15,484 nt of DNA, taken from the NCBI RefSeq assembly GCF_000188695.1, contig NW_004754932.1:1318438-1333921 (forward strand), given 5' to 3'. A model generated the notes under the pieces. The model ran no database searches. It was not told where the DNA came from and was given only the letters and a program-made list of their open reading frames with translations. Source of the DNA: Salpingoeca rosetta. Lineage: Eukaryota > Opisthokonta > Choanoflagellata > Craspedida > Salpingoecidae. Positions within the stretch are counted from its first letter, which is position 1. Each line of letters opens with the position of its first letter. The translations under genes were made by a program, and so were the position numbers. Positions 7,923 to 15,484 of this stretch are shown here, piece after piece.

Positions 7923-9639
7923 ACACACACACGCTTTGTACCTTGTTCTTGCGGCTCTTGTGGTATTTCCTGAGGAGATCAAGAAGGCGGCCGTTCTTCT
8001 GCTTCGGGTCAATCACCTCCACAATCTGCGTCACGTTCTTGCTGGCTGCAAGGTCATCAGACCCAACCGTTACCTGCGAGCACAATCAAAACGGGAAGCA
8101 AGGGGTGGCATTGAGGTCTTGTGGAGCGACAATGCACGAGAAGAACTTCATGCGAGCTCTGGTACGTGTATGTGCGCAAGCACAACCCATCTACACATGC
8201 ACACACGTGCATGCACACACATGCGCACACACATGTACGCATACACATGCACGCACACACACATGACTTCAAACCCCCCTCCCCCCGTCCCCCACCCACA
8301 TGAACACACATACATACATGCGCGCACATACACACAACGCACCCGCATGCACGCACACGCCCACCACTCCATCACATCACGTGTGCGGTACCTTGACAGG
8401 GCGATTGAGGTAGTCCTTTGCGATGCGCCGCACCTCCTGCGGCCACGTGGCAGAGAACATCACCGTCTGCCGCGGCGTGGGCATCTGCGCCATGATGCGC
8501 TTGATGTCGCGCTCAAACCCCATGTCAAGCATGCGGTCTGCCTCGTCCAGGACGTTGAAGGTGACGGCGCTCAGGTCGATGGACCCGGCCTCGCACAGGT
8601 CAAGCAGGCGGCCTGGTGTTGCCACGATGACGTGCACGGGCTTGCGCATGGCATCCATTTGCTCGCGGCGCTGCGCCCCGCCAAAGATGCACTGCACATT
8701 GAGCGGGGTGTTCATGCCCTTGCCCGCGTCGCTCAGCACCTTGCCCGTCTGCATGGCAAGCTCGCGCGTGGGCGAGATGACCAGCATGAAGGGGCGGCCG
8801 CGACCAGGGGTGCCGCGCGCTGCGACGTGCACGAGACCAGGAAGACCAAAAGCGAGTGTCTTTCCGGAGCCCGTGGCTGCGATGCCAACCACGTCACGGC
8901 CCCGAAGAACAATGGACCACGTGTGTTTCTGGATGGGCGACGGCTTCTCAAAGGTGGCGCAGACCTTCATCACGTCGTCCGGCATGCTGCTCTGGTGGAA
9001 CTTGGGGATGGGCTTGAACTCCTCCACAGACTCGCTGTGGAAGCCCTTCACCTCCACGCGGTCCTTCTTGCGCGCCTCGCTGACCTGGGCAGACGGCAAC
9101 GCGCTGACCTCCTTGTGCTCTGTGTAGAAGTCGAACTGCACGCCACTACTCGGGCCAGACTTGGTCTTGGACGTGTGCTTGGCGGCGGCGCCATTATTGC
9201 TGCCGTTACTGGATGCCGGCTTGGCCCGCTTGGTCGGCTGTTCACTGTCATCCTCATTCACACCCTTCTTCTGCTTCTTGCTCTTCTTGCTCTTCTTCTC
9301 CTTCTTCTCCTTCTTCTCTGTTGTTGTGTCTGCACCATCGCTGACCTCGGCCTGCTTCTTGTCCTTCTTGTCCTTCTTATCCTTCTTATCCTTCTTGTCC
9401 TTCTTCTTATCCTTCTTGTTCTTCTTGTCCTTCTTGGGCTTTGTGCTTGTTGTCGCGGGAGTGCCGGGGGTCTCCTTCTCCGACACTGCGGCAGCCTTCT
9501 TCTCCTTCTTCTCCTTCTTCTCCTTCTTCTTCTTGCTCTTCTTTTCCTTCTTGCTGCTTGTACCTTCACCGCTCACGCTCTTCTTGCCATCCTCAGCAGG
9601 CGCAACAGCGTCAGCCTCTTCCTTGCTTCGCTTCCCCAT
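6876..9639 (-). CDS. DBP3: ATP-dependent DEAD-box RNA helicase, DBP3 type
   Basis: Predicted nucleolar RNA helicase; the fungal family member acts in pre-rRNA processing for the large ribosomal subunit. Exons on the minus strand: 9639-8392, 8073-7942, 7681-7580 and 7283-6876, with every intron in phase 0, giving 629 aa. The ATG at 9639 sits in GCCATGG, a strong context. Residues about 29-126 are a Lys-rich KKDKK/KKEKK tract, as in fungal Dbp3. The helicase core shows all motifs in order: Q-motif FEKPSPIQ (230-237), motif I AATGSGKT (254-261), PTRELA (290-295), TPGR (341-344), DEAD (365-368), SAT (396-398), VLVFALYKK (461-469), [10 protein letters not shown] (514-523) and [10 protein letters not shown] (544-553). 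The C-terminus ITFDDSDDE is acidic. The match to the Dbp3 family runs along the entire length, including [10 protein letters not shown] and the [11 protein letters not shown] region, so this subfamily assignment is firmer than generic DEAD-box. No catalytic residue is missing. Confidence 0.95.
7284..7579 (-). repeat. DBP3 intron 3 with (GT)n near its 5' end
   Basis: A 296-bp intron (donor GTCAGC, acceptor CCGCAG on the sense strand). Plus-strand (CA)n at 7502-7538 is (GT)n in the sense direction and lies about 40 nt after the donor, preceded by a C run. The 3' part is CCACC-rich. Confidence 0.85.
7682..7941 (-). repeat. DBP3 intron 2 with (GT)n at its 5' end
   Basis: A 260-bp intron (donor GTACAA, acceptor AACCAG in sense). 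Plus-strand (CA)n at about 7868-7932, so sense (GT)n starts about 10 nt after the donor. Confidence 0.88.
8074..8391 (-). repeat. DBP3 intron 1, GT-rich in sense
   Basis: A 318-bp intron (donor GTACCG, acceptor CTCGCAG). Plus-strand AC-rich sequence occupies about 8190-8370, so the sense strand is GT-rich in its 5' two thirds, interrupted by a G-rich run around 8275-8290. Confidence 0.85.
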
Positions 9640-9672
9640 GGCGATGGGTTCGTGTGGTGTGTGTGTGTGTGT

Positions 9673-9765
<93 letters not shown>

Positions 9766-9876
9766 TCGCTGTTTGGGAGGACGATAAAGTGCACGTGGGC
9801 AGAATGAAATAATTGCACAGTTTAATCATTTCAGCCAAGTTGTTGGTGTTGTTGTTGTTGTTGTTGTTGTTGTTGG

Positions 9877-9931
<55 letters not shown>

Positions 9932-9933
9932 GG

Positions 9934-9988
<55 letters not shown>

Positions 9989-10090
9989 CTTCTTCTTCTT
10001 CTTCTTCTTCTTCTTCTTCTTCTTCTTCTTCTTCTTCTTCTTCTTCTTCTTTTGGTGACAGTGGCAGTGTTGTTGTTGTGGTTTGCGTCT
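9640..10090. repeat. Intergenic (GT)n, (GTT)n and (TTC)n arrays upstream of DBP3
   Basis: The region between the DBP3 start and the stop of the sialidase-like gene is mostly tandem repeats: (GT)n at about 9655-9763, (GTT)n with a few GGT variants at about 9839-9988, then a pure (TTC)n at about 9986-10052. The only complex sequence, 9764-9838, carries palindromes GCGATCGC (9762-9769) and CACGTG (9792-9797) and is the likeliest place for the DBP3 promoter and 5' UTR. Confidence 0.9.
9792..9797. promoter_or_regulatory. E-box-like CACGTG upstream of DBP3
   Basis: A CACGTG palindrome about 155 bp upstream of the DBP3 start codon, in the only non-repetitive stretch of that intergenic region. bHLH factors of the Myc/USF type bind this core, and ribosome-biogenesis genes are frequent targets in animals. 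A six-base match is weak evidence by itself. Confidence 0.3.
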
Positions 10091-13000
10091 CTAAGAGGAG
10101 ATTGGAGAGATGGCGAGCTTGATGCCCTTTGACGAGTTGGCGGAGTACGTGGTGAAGACGCGCCCAGCGTGCAGCAGCGGTGTCGGATCTAGCAAGACGG
10201 TTGCAGGTGTTAAAACACGATGCACACATAGTGGTGATGGTGGGGGATAGGTTCGAAAGGTGCAGCGGACAGAAGAAACCGAATGAGGTAGCCCACCACG
10301 ATCACGCACGCACACACATTCACACACATGCACACACATTCACACACATTCACACACATTCACACACATTCGCACGTTCACGCACGCACATTCGAAGGAC
10401 ATGTTTGGATCGTTGTCGAGGCTGGCGGTGGTGGTCCACGTGTGGCCCGTGAGCGAGGACTGAGCAAGGACGAGCGGTGTGCGCGCCGTCTTGGACGGGT
10501 TGTAAGCGAGGATGGCGCTGCCGTTGACAGAGCCACGCGTTAAGCACACCTGCACGTATGGGCGAATCGGATCGTTGATAGTGAGGGTGGTGGTCACGGT
10601 GAGGGAAAGGAGGGGTGGGGTGGGGCGTGCACGGTCGAATGAATCAAGCGGCTGTCCTTCACAGACAATGTTTCACATGAATTCACACACCCACTCGTGC
10701 CTTCGTGTAGCTATCCCCACAAAACGACAGATGTCCATGACCACACATCACACACACGCTCACAGAGCGCACACTCACTCACTCACTCCCTCACTCACAC
10801 TCACACACACACACACTCATTCATACACACCACAAAACATCACAGTGCAAGATGCTGTCGTACACCTTTGAGTTTGGGTTGAGCAGCGACGAGGGCATAG
10901 CGGTGGTCCACGTGTTGCCATTATCGGTGCTCCAGCTCTCATAGATATACCCGGCTTGTGTTCGGAACAGCTGATGTACGTGATGGTCAGGGCAGGTGAT
11001 GCCATATGGCTGAGACAGGCTGCGGAGGTAGCAGAAGCAGAAGGCACTATTCCCAACACCACACACACACATGCATGCACACACACGAATACACACACAC
11101 ACACACGCACACGAACGCACACGCGCGCGCAAGAGCAGTGCAGTGCTGACCTGGATCAAAGAGCTGTCCTGAAATTGGTGCAGGGTGTTCTCAATCAGCC
11201 TGCAACGGTCACAGCGCATTGCAACCTGTCAGCGATCACACGCGACCACACACAATCACACACGCACATTCGCTTCTTTGTTGTGTACACTCTCCTCCTT
11301 CCCCCCCCCCCTCAACACACACTCTCTGGTTGACATTCACTGATGTATCGCACCACGTGCTGTTGTTGTGAATGCTGCCGCGTGTGGTCCATGTTGTGCC
11401 GTTGTCATCCGAAACGAGCACACCTGATGCACTCAGACCCTTGTCATACACAGTCCGGGGCTCCTGCGGAATACAATTTCGCGTGCATATGCAAAACCAT
11501 GCACACACACAGTCACACACGGTCACACACACACAGTCACACACACACAGTCACACACACAGTCACACACGGTCACACACACACAGTCACACACACAGTC
11601 ACACACACAGTCACACACACAGTACAGTACAGCACATAGCATACACAGCAGCGTGCACAGCACATATGATCCATTGTTCATGCACATGTAGGCAGACAGG
11701 TGCTGTTTGCAGGATGCGTGATCGATGGGAGCAGGCAATCAAAATCGTTGTCCCCTGCTGTTCCTGCACGCTCGCACCTGCCAAAACGGAAGCATCCAGC
11801 GGCCAGTTGCGGTAATGATCATGTGGTTCGCGGTCACCTTGCTCACTTGCCCGCGAGCCTCAAACCTGTGAGTATCGCCACAACAAAAAGGAAGTTTGCA
11901 ATAGTAAAGGAGACACAGACGCATGTGAACTACAAAGCATCTCTAACTCAGTGAATACCCACCCATTCGCATGGCGTCACAATGAAACAAAGCAGCAGCA
12001 GCAGCAGCAGCAGCTGGCGCAGTGCAAGCTCCATTTTCTCATACACTCACGGGAGAATAACGACGGGGTTGGTCCAGGTTGCGCCGCCGTCGGTCGACGT
12101 CACGTATCGGACCTGTTGTCCGCAGTGCAAACCACCAATGTATGCGCAGTGAACGCCAGTGCACACTCAGCATGAATGCATGTTGGTGCCTGTCACTCGT
12201 GCGAGGGACAGGAAGCGGGTCAAGCATACGTGCACGCGATACTAGTATGGACAATTACACGATGCTTCACACGCACACACGCACACGCACACGCACACAC
12301 GCACACGCACACGCACACGCACACGCATACACACGCACATGTACAGACACACACACGCATATATACAGACACGCACATGCACGCACGTACACACACATAC
12401 GCACTTCTCCGCCGGGATAGGAGCGCTTGAAGGAACCGCAGCCTGGCTTGTCGCGGTTCTGGTACTTGGTGGATGCAGAGAAGAACAGCCACAGCTTGTT
12501 GGTTGCCTTGTCAAAGCGCAACACGGGTCTACGTCGAAAAGAACAACCGCGACGTGTGCATCACGAACAAGAGTGAGGGATTGAGCGATTTAGTGAGTGC
12601 TGTAACATGAGTGTTTGTATGTCATGCGCGTGTGTCGTGCGTGTGTCGTGCGTGTGTGCGTGTGTGTCGTGCGTGTGTGAGATGTCCAACCATGCAAGAA
12701 CTGAGAAAGAGGACTGCCGTTGACGCGCATGAGCACCCAGATGCAGAGACATGCTTGCATGGTGGTATGGAGCCGGTTTGGCGTGTGTTTGTGTTTGTAC
12801 GTGAGTCCATGAACGTACCCCCACAACGCCAGCGTATCATTCTGGGCCACCACGGCGGGTGCCCACGTCACGCCGCCATCCTTTGAGGACTGCAGTCAAG
12901 CAAAGCAACAAATATCACGTCATGCCCACGCTAACAGTAGCCACGCGATTAGGCACAAACTCAAGATCAACCCAAGCCATGGGGATGCCAACGTGGCACG

Positions 13001-13477
13001 CGCTGTGCGGTGTTTGCATTTCACATAACACCTGTGGTGTGCAGTCCCTGGCCCGGGCATCACACGACCACCACTCGTACCGTGAAGAAGATGGCCTGGT
13101 CATTGCAGCCTTCCGAGAGCGAGGAGCCCTGAAACGCAGCCACCAGCGTTCCGTCTGGCAGGGCCTCGATCATGGACATGTGTGAATCTGCAGCGATATC
13201 GTGAATGATGTTAGGTTGGAAAAAGTGAGGTCAAGGCAGGCGCAATGACAATGCACACAAGACGACGAATATTCAACGCACATCACAGCCCTGTCTCCCA
13301 CCGCGACACCAGACACGTACAAACAATGGAGGCGTTGGTCTGGAACACCCAGTGGTGGCTCACAGCTGTGCCTGCCGTGGCAGTGGTGGCAGCTGCACAA
13401 GTGCTGACACACGCAGCTACCGCAACCACAACAACAGCGAACAACAAGAAGGTGCAGTTGGAGAAGGATGTCATCAT
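10091..13477 (-). CDS. Secreted sialidase-like protein (BNR/Asp-box beta-propeller)
   Basis: Predicted secreted protein of the BNR_2/predicted-neuraminidase type. Eleven minus-strand exons: 13477-13321, 13187-13081, 12889-12819, 12528-12405, 12112-12051, 11865-11778, 11463-11357, 11199-11151, 10970-10866, 10549-10390 and 10188-10091. All phases agree and the sum is 1128 nt (375 aa plus stop). Residues 1-30 form a signal peptide ([21 protein letters not shown]). Asp boxes: SKDGGVTW (90-97), STDGGATW (159-166), SDDNGTTW (221-228), STDNGNTW (269-276) and a degenerate SSLTGHTW (321-328) that has Leu for Asp. Family signatures are WGPVL (111-115), GRWMLPF, TLIENTL (239-245), LFRTQAG (256-262), LLNPNS (284-289), ARTPL (312-316) and EYP (343-345). 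The RIP arginine typical of GH33 enzymes is not visible near the N-terminus, where YSHMS stands instead, so sialidase activity is not assured. The start could be either of two adjacent ATGs (13477 or 13474). Confidence 0.88.
10189..10389 (-). repeat. Sialidase-like gene last intron with 10-bp tandem repeat
   Basis: A 201-bp intron (donor GTGCGT, acceptor TTGCTAG). Plus-strand 10311-10370 is six copies of CACACACATT, one with a final G; in sense it is a GT-rich array directly after the donor. Confidence 0.88.
10550..10865 (-). repeat. Sialidase-like gene intron 9 with CA/CTCA repeats
   Basis: A 316-bp intron (donor GTGTAC, acceptor GTGCAG). Plus-strand CACA and CTCA repeats at about 10742-10830 are GT/GAGT-rich in sense and lie in the 5' part of the intron. 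The sense 3' end is a long pyrimidine- and CCACC-rich stretch. Confidence 0.8.
10971..11150 (-). repeat. Sialidase-like gene intron 8 with GT tract at 5' end
   Basis: A 180-bp intron (donor GTCAGC, acceptor CATCAG). Plus-strand CA/CG alternating sequence at about 11059-11132 is GT-rich in sense, beginning about 20 nt after the donor. Confidence 0.8.
11464..11777 (-). repeat. Sialidase-like gene intron 6 with CACACAGT repeats
   Basis: A 314-bp intron (donor GTGCGA, acceptor TCCGCAG). Plus-strand 11505-11630 is a degenerate array of AGTCACACAC-type units. In sense it is GT-rich but lies in the 3' half of the intron, against the trend of the other introns. Confidence 0.8.
11990..12013. repeat. 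(CAG)n trinucleotide repeat in an intron
   Basis: About eight CAG units on the plus strand, (CTG)n in sense, within sialidase-like gene intron 5 (11866-12050, donor GTGAGT, acceptor TCACAG). Non-coding by the exon model. Confidence 0.85.
12113..12404 (-). repeat. Sialidase-like gene intron 4 with GT tract at 5' end
   Basis: A 292-bp intron (donor GTGCGT, acceptor CAACAG). Plus-strand CA/CG-rich sequence at about 12268-12404 is GT-rich in sense and begins directly at the donor. Confidence 0.85.
12529..12818 (-). repeat. Sialidase-like gene intron 3, AC-rich in sense near 3' end
   Basis: A 290-bp intron (donor GTACGT, acceptor ACGTAG). Plus-strand 12630-12682 is a TCGTGCGTGTG-type array, so sense AC-rich sequence lies in the 3' half. 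This intron has no clear GT tract at its 5' end. Confidence 0.75.
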
Positions 13478-13610
13478 CGTTGGTTGCAGGCACGAAAGTT
13501 TCCCAAAGATATGCACTAATCGCCCAAACTTGTTGGCTGCTGTTGTCGTGGGAGGACAACAGACAGTGCTTCGTCTGTTTGTTGTGGGTGTGTTGGTGTT
13601 GTTGGTGACG
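13478..13610. promoter_or_regulatory. 133-bp divergent promoter region
   Basis: Only 133 bp separate the predicted start codons of the sialidase-like gene (-) and the membrane-protein gene (+). It contains a GTT-rich stretch but no long microsatellite and no obvious TATA box. Both 5' UTRs must be very short or overlap, unless upstream non-coding exons exist. Confidence 0.45.
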
Positions 13611-14207
13611 ATGACGACGGTGGCGGAGCGGTGGCAGCATCGCTTCTTGAACAGTGGCAAGGGGCTTGCAGCGTGCTTGTTATTAGCGCTGGTGTGGGTG
13701 TTGTTGGAGAAGGCAGCAGTGAACCATGTGTCCAGGCCAACAGATGTGGATACGTTTCACGCCCGTGATTACTTCAACAGCGACCTCACATGGCGGGTCA
13801 GTGTTTTGTGTGCGTACGGGTAGTTGTATGCGTGTATCGTGTGCATGCGTGTGTAGTGTGTGCGTGCATGTAGCCGTGTGCGCGGTGTGTGTGCACGTGT
13901 GTGTGCGCGCGTGTGTGTGTGTGTGCGTGTGTGTGTGTGTGCGTGTGTTTGTATTTCTGATTGCATGTTTGAGACTCGGTTGCATTACGTTGATAGCTTG
14001 TGCACGCCCCTCGACCTCACACGTCCATACACATGTCGTACTTGCACCAACAACTCCGGTTACTGTGTGCAGAGCAAGCGGTTCTTCGAGCTCACGCGGA
14101 ACCTAAGCGTTCCACTTCCAGGCGCACGAGCAAGGTGAGTGACTGCTGCACAATGACAGCCGAAGTGAATGTGTGTGAGAGTGTGTGCACGTGCGTACAT
14201 GAGTATA

Positions 14208-14272
<65 letters not shown>

Positions 14273-14778
14273 ATGTGTGCCGGCGAGTCTGCTGTGGGGT
14301 CTTACAGCGTGCGGTTTTGTGTATCTTTGATGCTGAACCGACCAACAGAGCTGCAGGGAGGCCGATCGAGCAGACGATTCGAGATTTGCAGCAGCTGGAA
14401 AGGCATGGCAAGGCGCTGGCAACGACATCTCTGCAGCTTCAAGCAGACCTCTTGGTAAGTGCATATTGAGCAGCTCGTTACTTTGTGCATGTTCATGCGT
14501 TTGCGTGTATCTTTGTGAACTCGCGGCACCTGTTCACACTGTAGCTGTTTGGTTGCTGCCATCTCACTGCCACACTCATATTGTGCATGTGGATGCTTGC
14601 CCAAGCAAGGCCGCGGAAGCCCACATCTCTGTGCTGAAGAGTCGGATAGCACTGGGCGAGAACAGGGACATTTTGCATTCCATGTGGTTCAAGTACTGCT
14701 GGGTAAGCCATGATCATCGGTGTACTGGCGTTGGTTCACGCAAGCGTGCAAACAGCCGCGGAAGTGTGTGGATTGTGT

Positions 14779-14876
<98 letters not shown>

Positions 14877-15389
14877 GTGTGTGTGGATTGTGTGCGTGTG
14901 TGTGTGTGTGTGTGTGTGGATTGTGTGTGCATGGATTGTGAGTGCGCGCGCGTGTGTGTGTGCTTGTATTTTCATGCGTCACCTGTTGGTTGCCCACATG
15001 TCTGACACAAACAAACAGAAACCAGGCAAGACGAGAATATGTGATGCTGACAGCGTGTTGAGACCGATCATCAACCTGCAGGTGTGTGTGTGTATGTGTG
15101 TGTGTTTGTGTTTGTGTGTCTTGCATGCTGCGTGTTGTTGTTGTTCTCTTGTGCGTGTCCTTGTGCATACCGTGTGGCCCCAGGGTGACTTGCTTCGTAC
15201 TTGTACTTTGCCTGTGTTTTAGTCTTGTCCCTCCTCGCTGACATACACACTGACACTGACACCCACACGACCGGTTGCCAGGCACCGCCTGTGGTGTTTG
15301 CAGTTTATGGCACACTGGTGTGCTTTCTCGCTGCGACAAGCGCCGGCGAATTCGTGGTTGCCAACCACATGATCTGTACGCTTTCCTGA
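13611..15389 (+). CDS. Unrecognised membrane protein with coiled-coil region
   Basis: Not recognised as a known family. Exons: 13611-13796, 14073-14134, 14349-14454, 14610-14702, 15019-15081 and then 15184 onward. Joins are in phases 0, 2, 0, 0 and 0 with good donors (GTCAGT, GTGAGT, GTAAGT, GTAAGC). The ATG at 13611 has A at -3. Residues 19-33 (GLAACLLLALVWVLL) form one membrane span after a basic N-terminus, suggesting type II topology. Residues about 84-150 are heptad-like and charged (RDLQQLERHGK..., LKSRIALGEN), consistent with a coiled coil. The 3' end is ambiguous. Exon 15184-15222 can end at its own TAG, giving 182 aa. It may instead splice at CCT/GTGTTT (15214), or be skipped, into 15282-15389, which adds a second hydrophobic segment (VVFAVYGTLVCFLAATSAG) and a TGA stop. 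Full length is then about 205-215 aa. Exon 14349 rests on a weaker acceptor chosen by phase. Confidence 0.6.
13797..14072 (+). repeat. Membrane-protein gene intron 1, GT-rich 5' half
   Basis: A 276-bp intron (donor GTCAGT, acceptor TGTGCAG). GT/GC-rich repeat at about 13800-13950 begins immediately after the donor; the 3' half is ordinary sequence. Confidence 0.75.
14135..14348 (+). repeat. Membrane-protein gene intron 2 with (GT)n
   Basis: A 214-bp intron (donor GTGAGT, acceptor CCAACAG, chosen by phase). A pure GT run at about 14213-14268 lies within a GT-rich 5' half. Confidence 0.7.
14703..15018 (+). repeat. Membrane-protein gene intron 4 with long (GT)n
   Basis: A 316-bp intron (donor GTAAGC, acceptor AAACAG). 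GT-rich from about 14765 to 14965 with a pure GT run of about 80 bp, interrupted by GTGGATTGTGTG units. Confidence 0.75.
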
Positions 15390-15484
15390 CATGTGCACGA
15401 GCTTGAACCCGTGTGCGATGGCCCTGCACGGAGTGCCATGACATGCACGTGCATTCGCTGACTGTTTTGTTCCTCTTGTGTTCC

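Noticed and set aside
7732..9807. 691-residue plus-strand open frame
   Set aside because: It runs antisense to the DBP3 exons and through two introns and the (GT)n upstream region. It is made of His/Thr and Leu/Val repeats that mirror the CA repeats and the Lys-rich tract. DBP3 on the other strand has complete family motifs.
9831..10229. Minus-strand frame with poly-Glu/poly-Gln tract
   Set aside because: Translation of the (TTC)n and (GTT)n arrays, overlapping the 3' end of the sialidase-like gene in another frame. The sialidase-like stop at 10091 precedes the arrays.
10311..10370. Regular short repeats resembling a CRISPR array
   Set aside because: The 10-bp units are directly tandem with no spacers and lie inside an intron of a eukaryotic gene.
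13245..13610. Extended N-terminus of the membrane-protein gene from the ATG at 13326
   Set aside because: It would be antisense to the sialidase-like signal-peptide exon, which is supported by phase and family context. The ATG at 13611 has an acceptable context and gives a compact type II membrane protein.

Overview
This is intron-rich eukaryotic nuclear DNA saturated with (GT)n/(CA)n microsatellites. Five spliced protein-coding genes can be rebuilt by matching exon phases and family motifs: (1) a minus-strand SH2-domain phosphotyrosine adaptor, with its 3' part beyond the left edge; (2) a plus-strand secreted sulfatase; (3) a minus-strand DBP3-type DEAD-box RNA helicase; (4) a minus-strand secreted sialidase-like (BNR/Asp-box) beta-propeller protein; (5) a plus-strand unrecognised membrane/coiled-coil protein. 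Phosphotyrosine signalling with many tyrosine motifs, dense short introns (about 100-380 bp) and a mosaic extracellular enzyme suggest a unicellular holozoan, most plausibly a choanoflagellate. That placement is inference from gene content, not from a database match.

Layout: SH2 gene (about 248-1698, -) and sulfatase (2336-6243, +) are divergent around a shared 5' region of about 640 bp. The sulfatase and DBP3 (6876-9639, -) converge on a repeat-rich 3' region of about 630 bp. DBP3 follows the sialidase-like gene (10091-13477, -) in tandem, separated by about 450 bp made mostly of (GT)n, (GTT)n and (TTC)n arrays. The sialidase-like gene and the membrane protein gene (13611 to about 15222 or 15389, +) are divergent with only 133 bp between their predicted start codons.

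Every splice junction used below is a GT..AG junction with phase agreement. The joined sialidase-like frame is exactly 1128 nt (375 codons plus stop), the helicase gives 629 codons and the sulfatase 1010. The two glyco-active secreted proteins (sulfatase and sialidase-like propeller) may both work on extracellular glycans, but nothing here shows that they are co-regulated.

The most striking non-coding pattern is that microsatellites inside introns are strand- and position-biased relative to the gene: GU tracts sit just after the 5' splice site, and AC tracts, where present, sit just before the 3' splice site. The pattern holds for genes on both strands. In two sulfatase introns both tracts are present and could pair, bringing the splice sites together.
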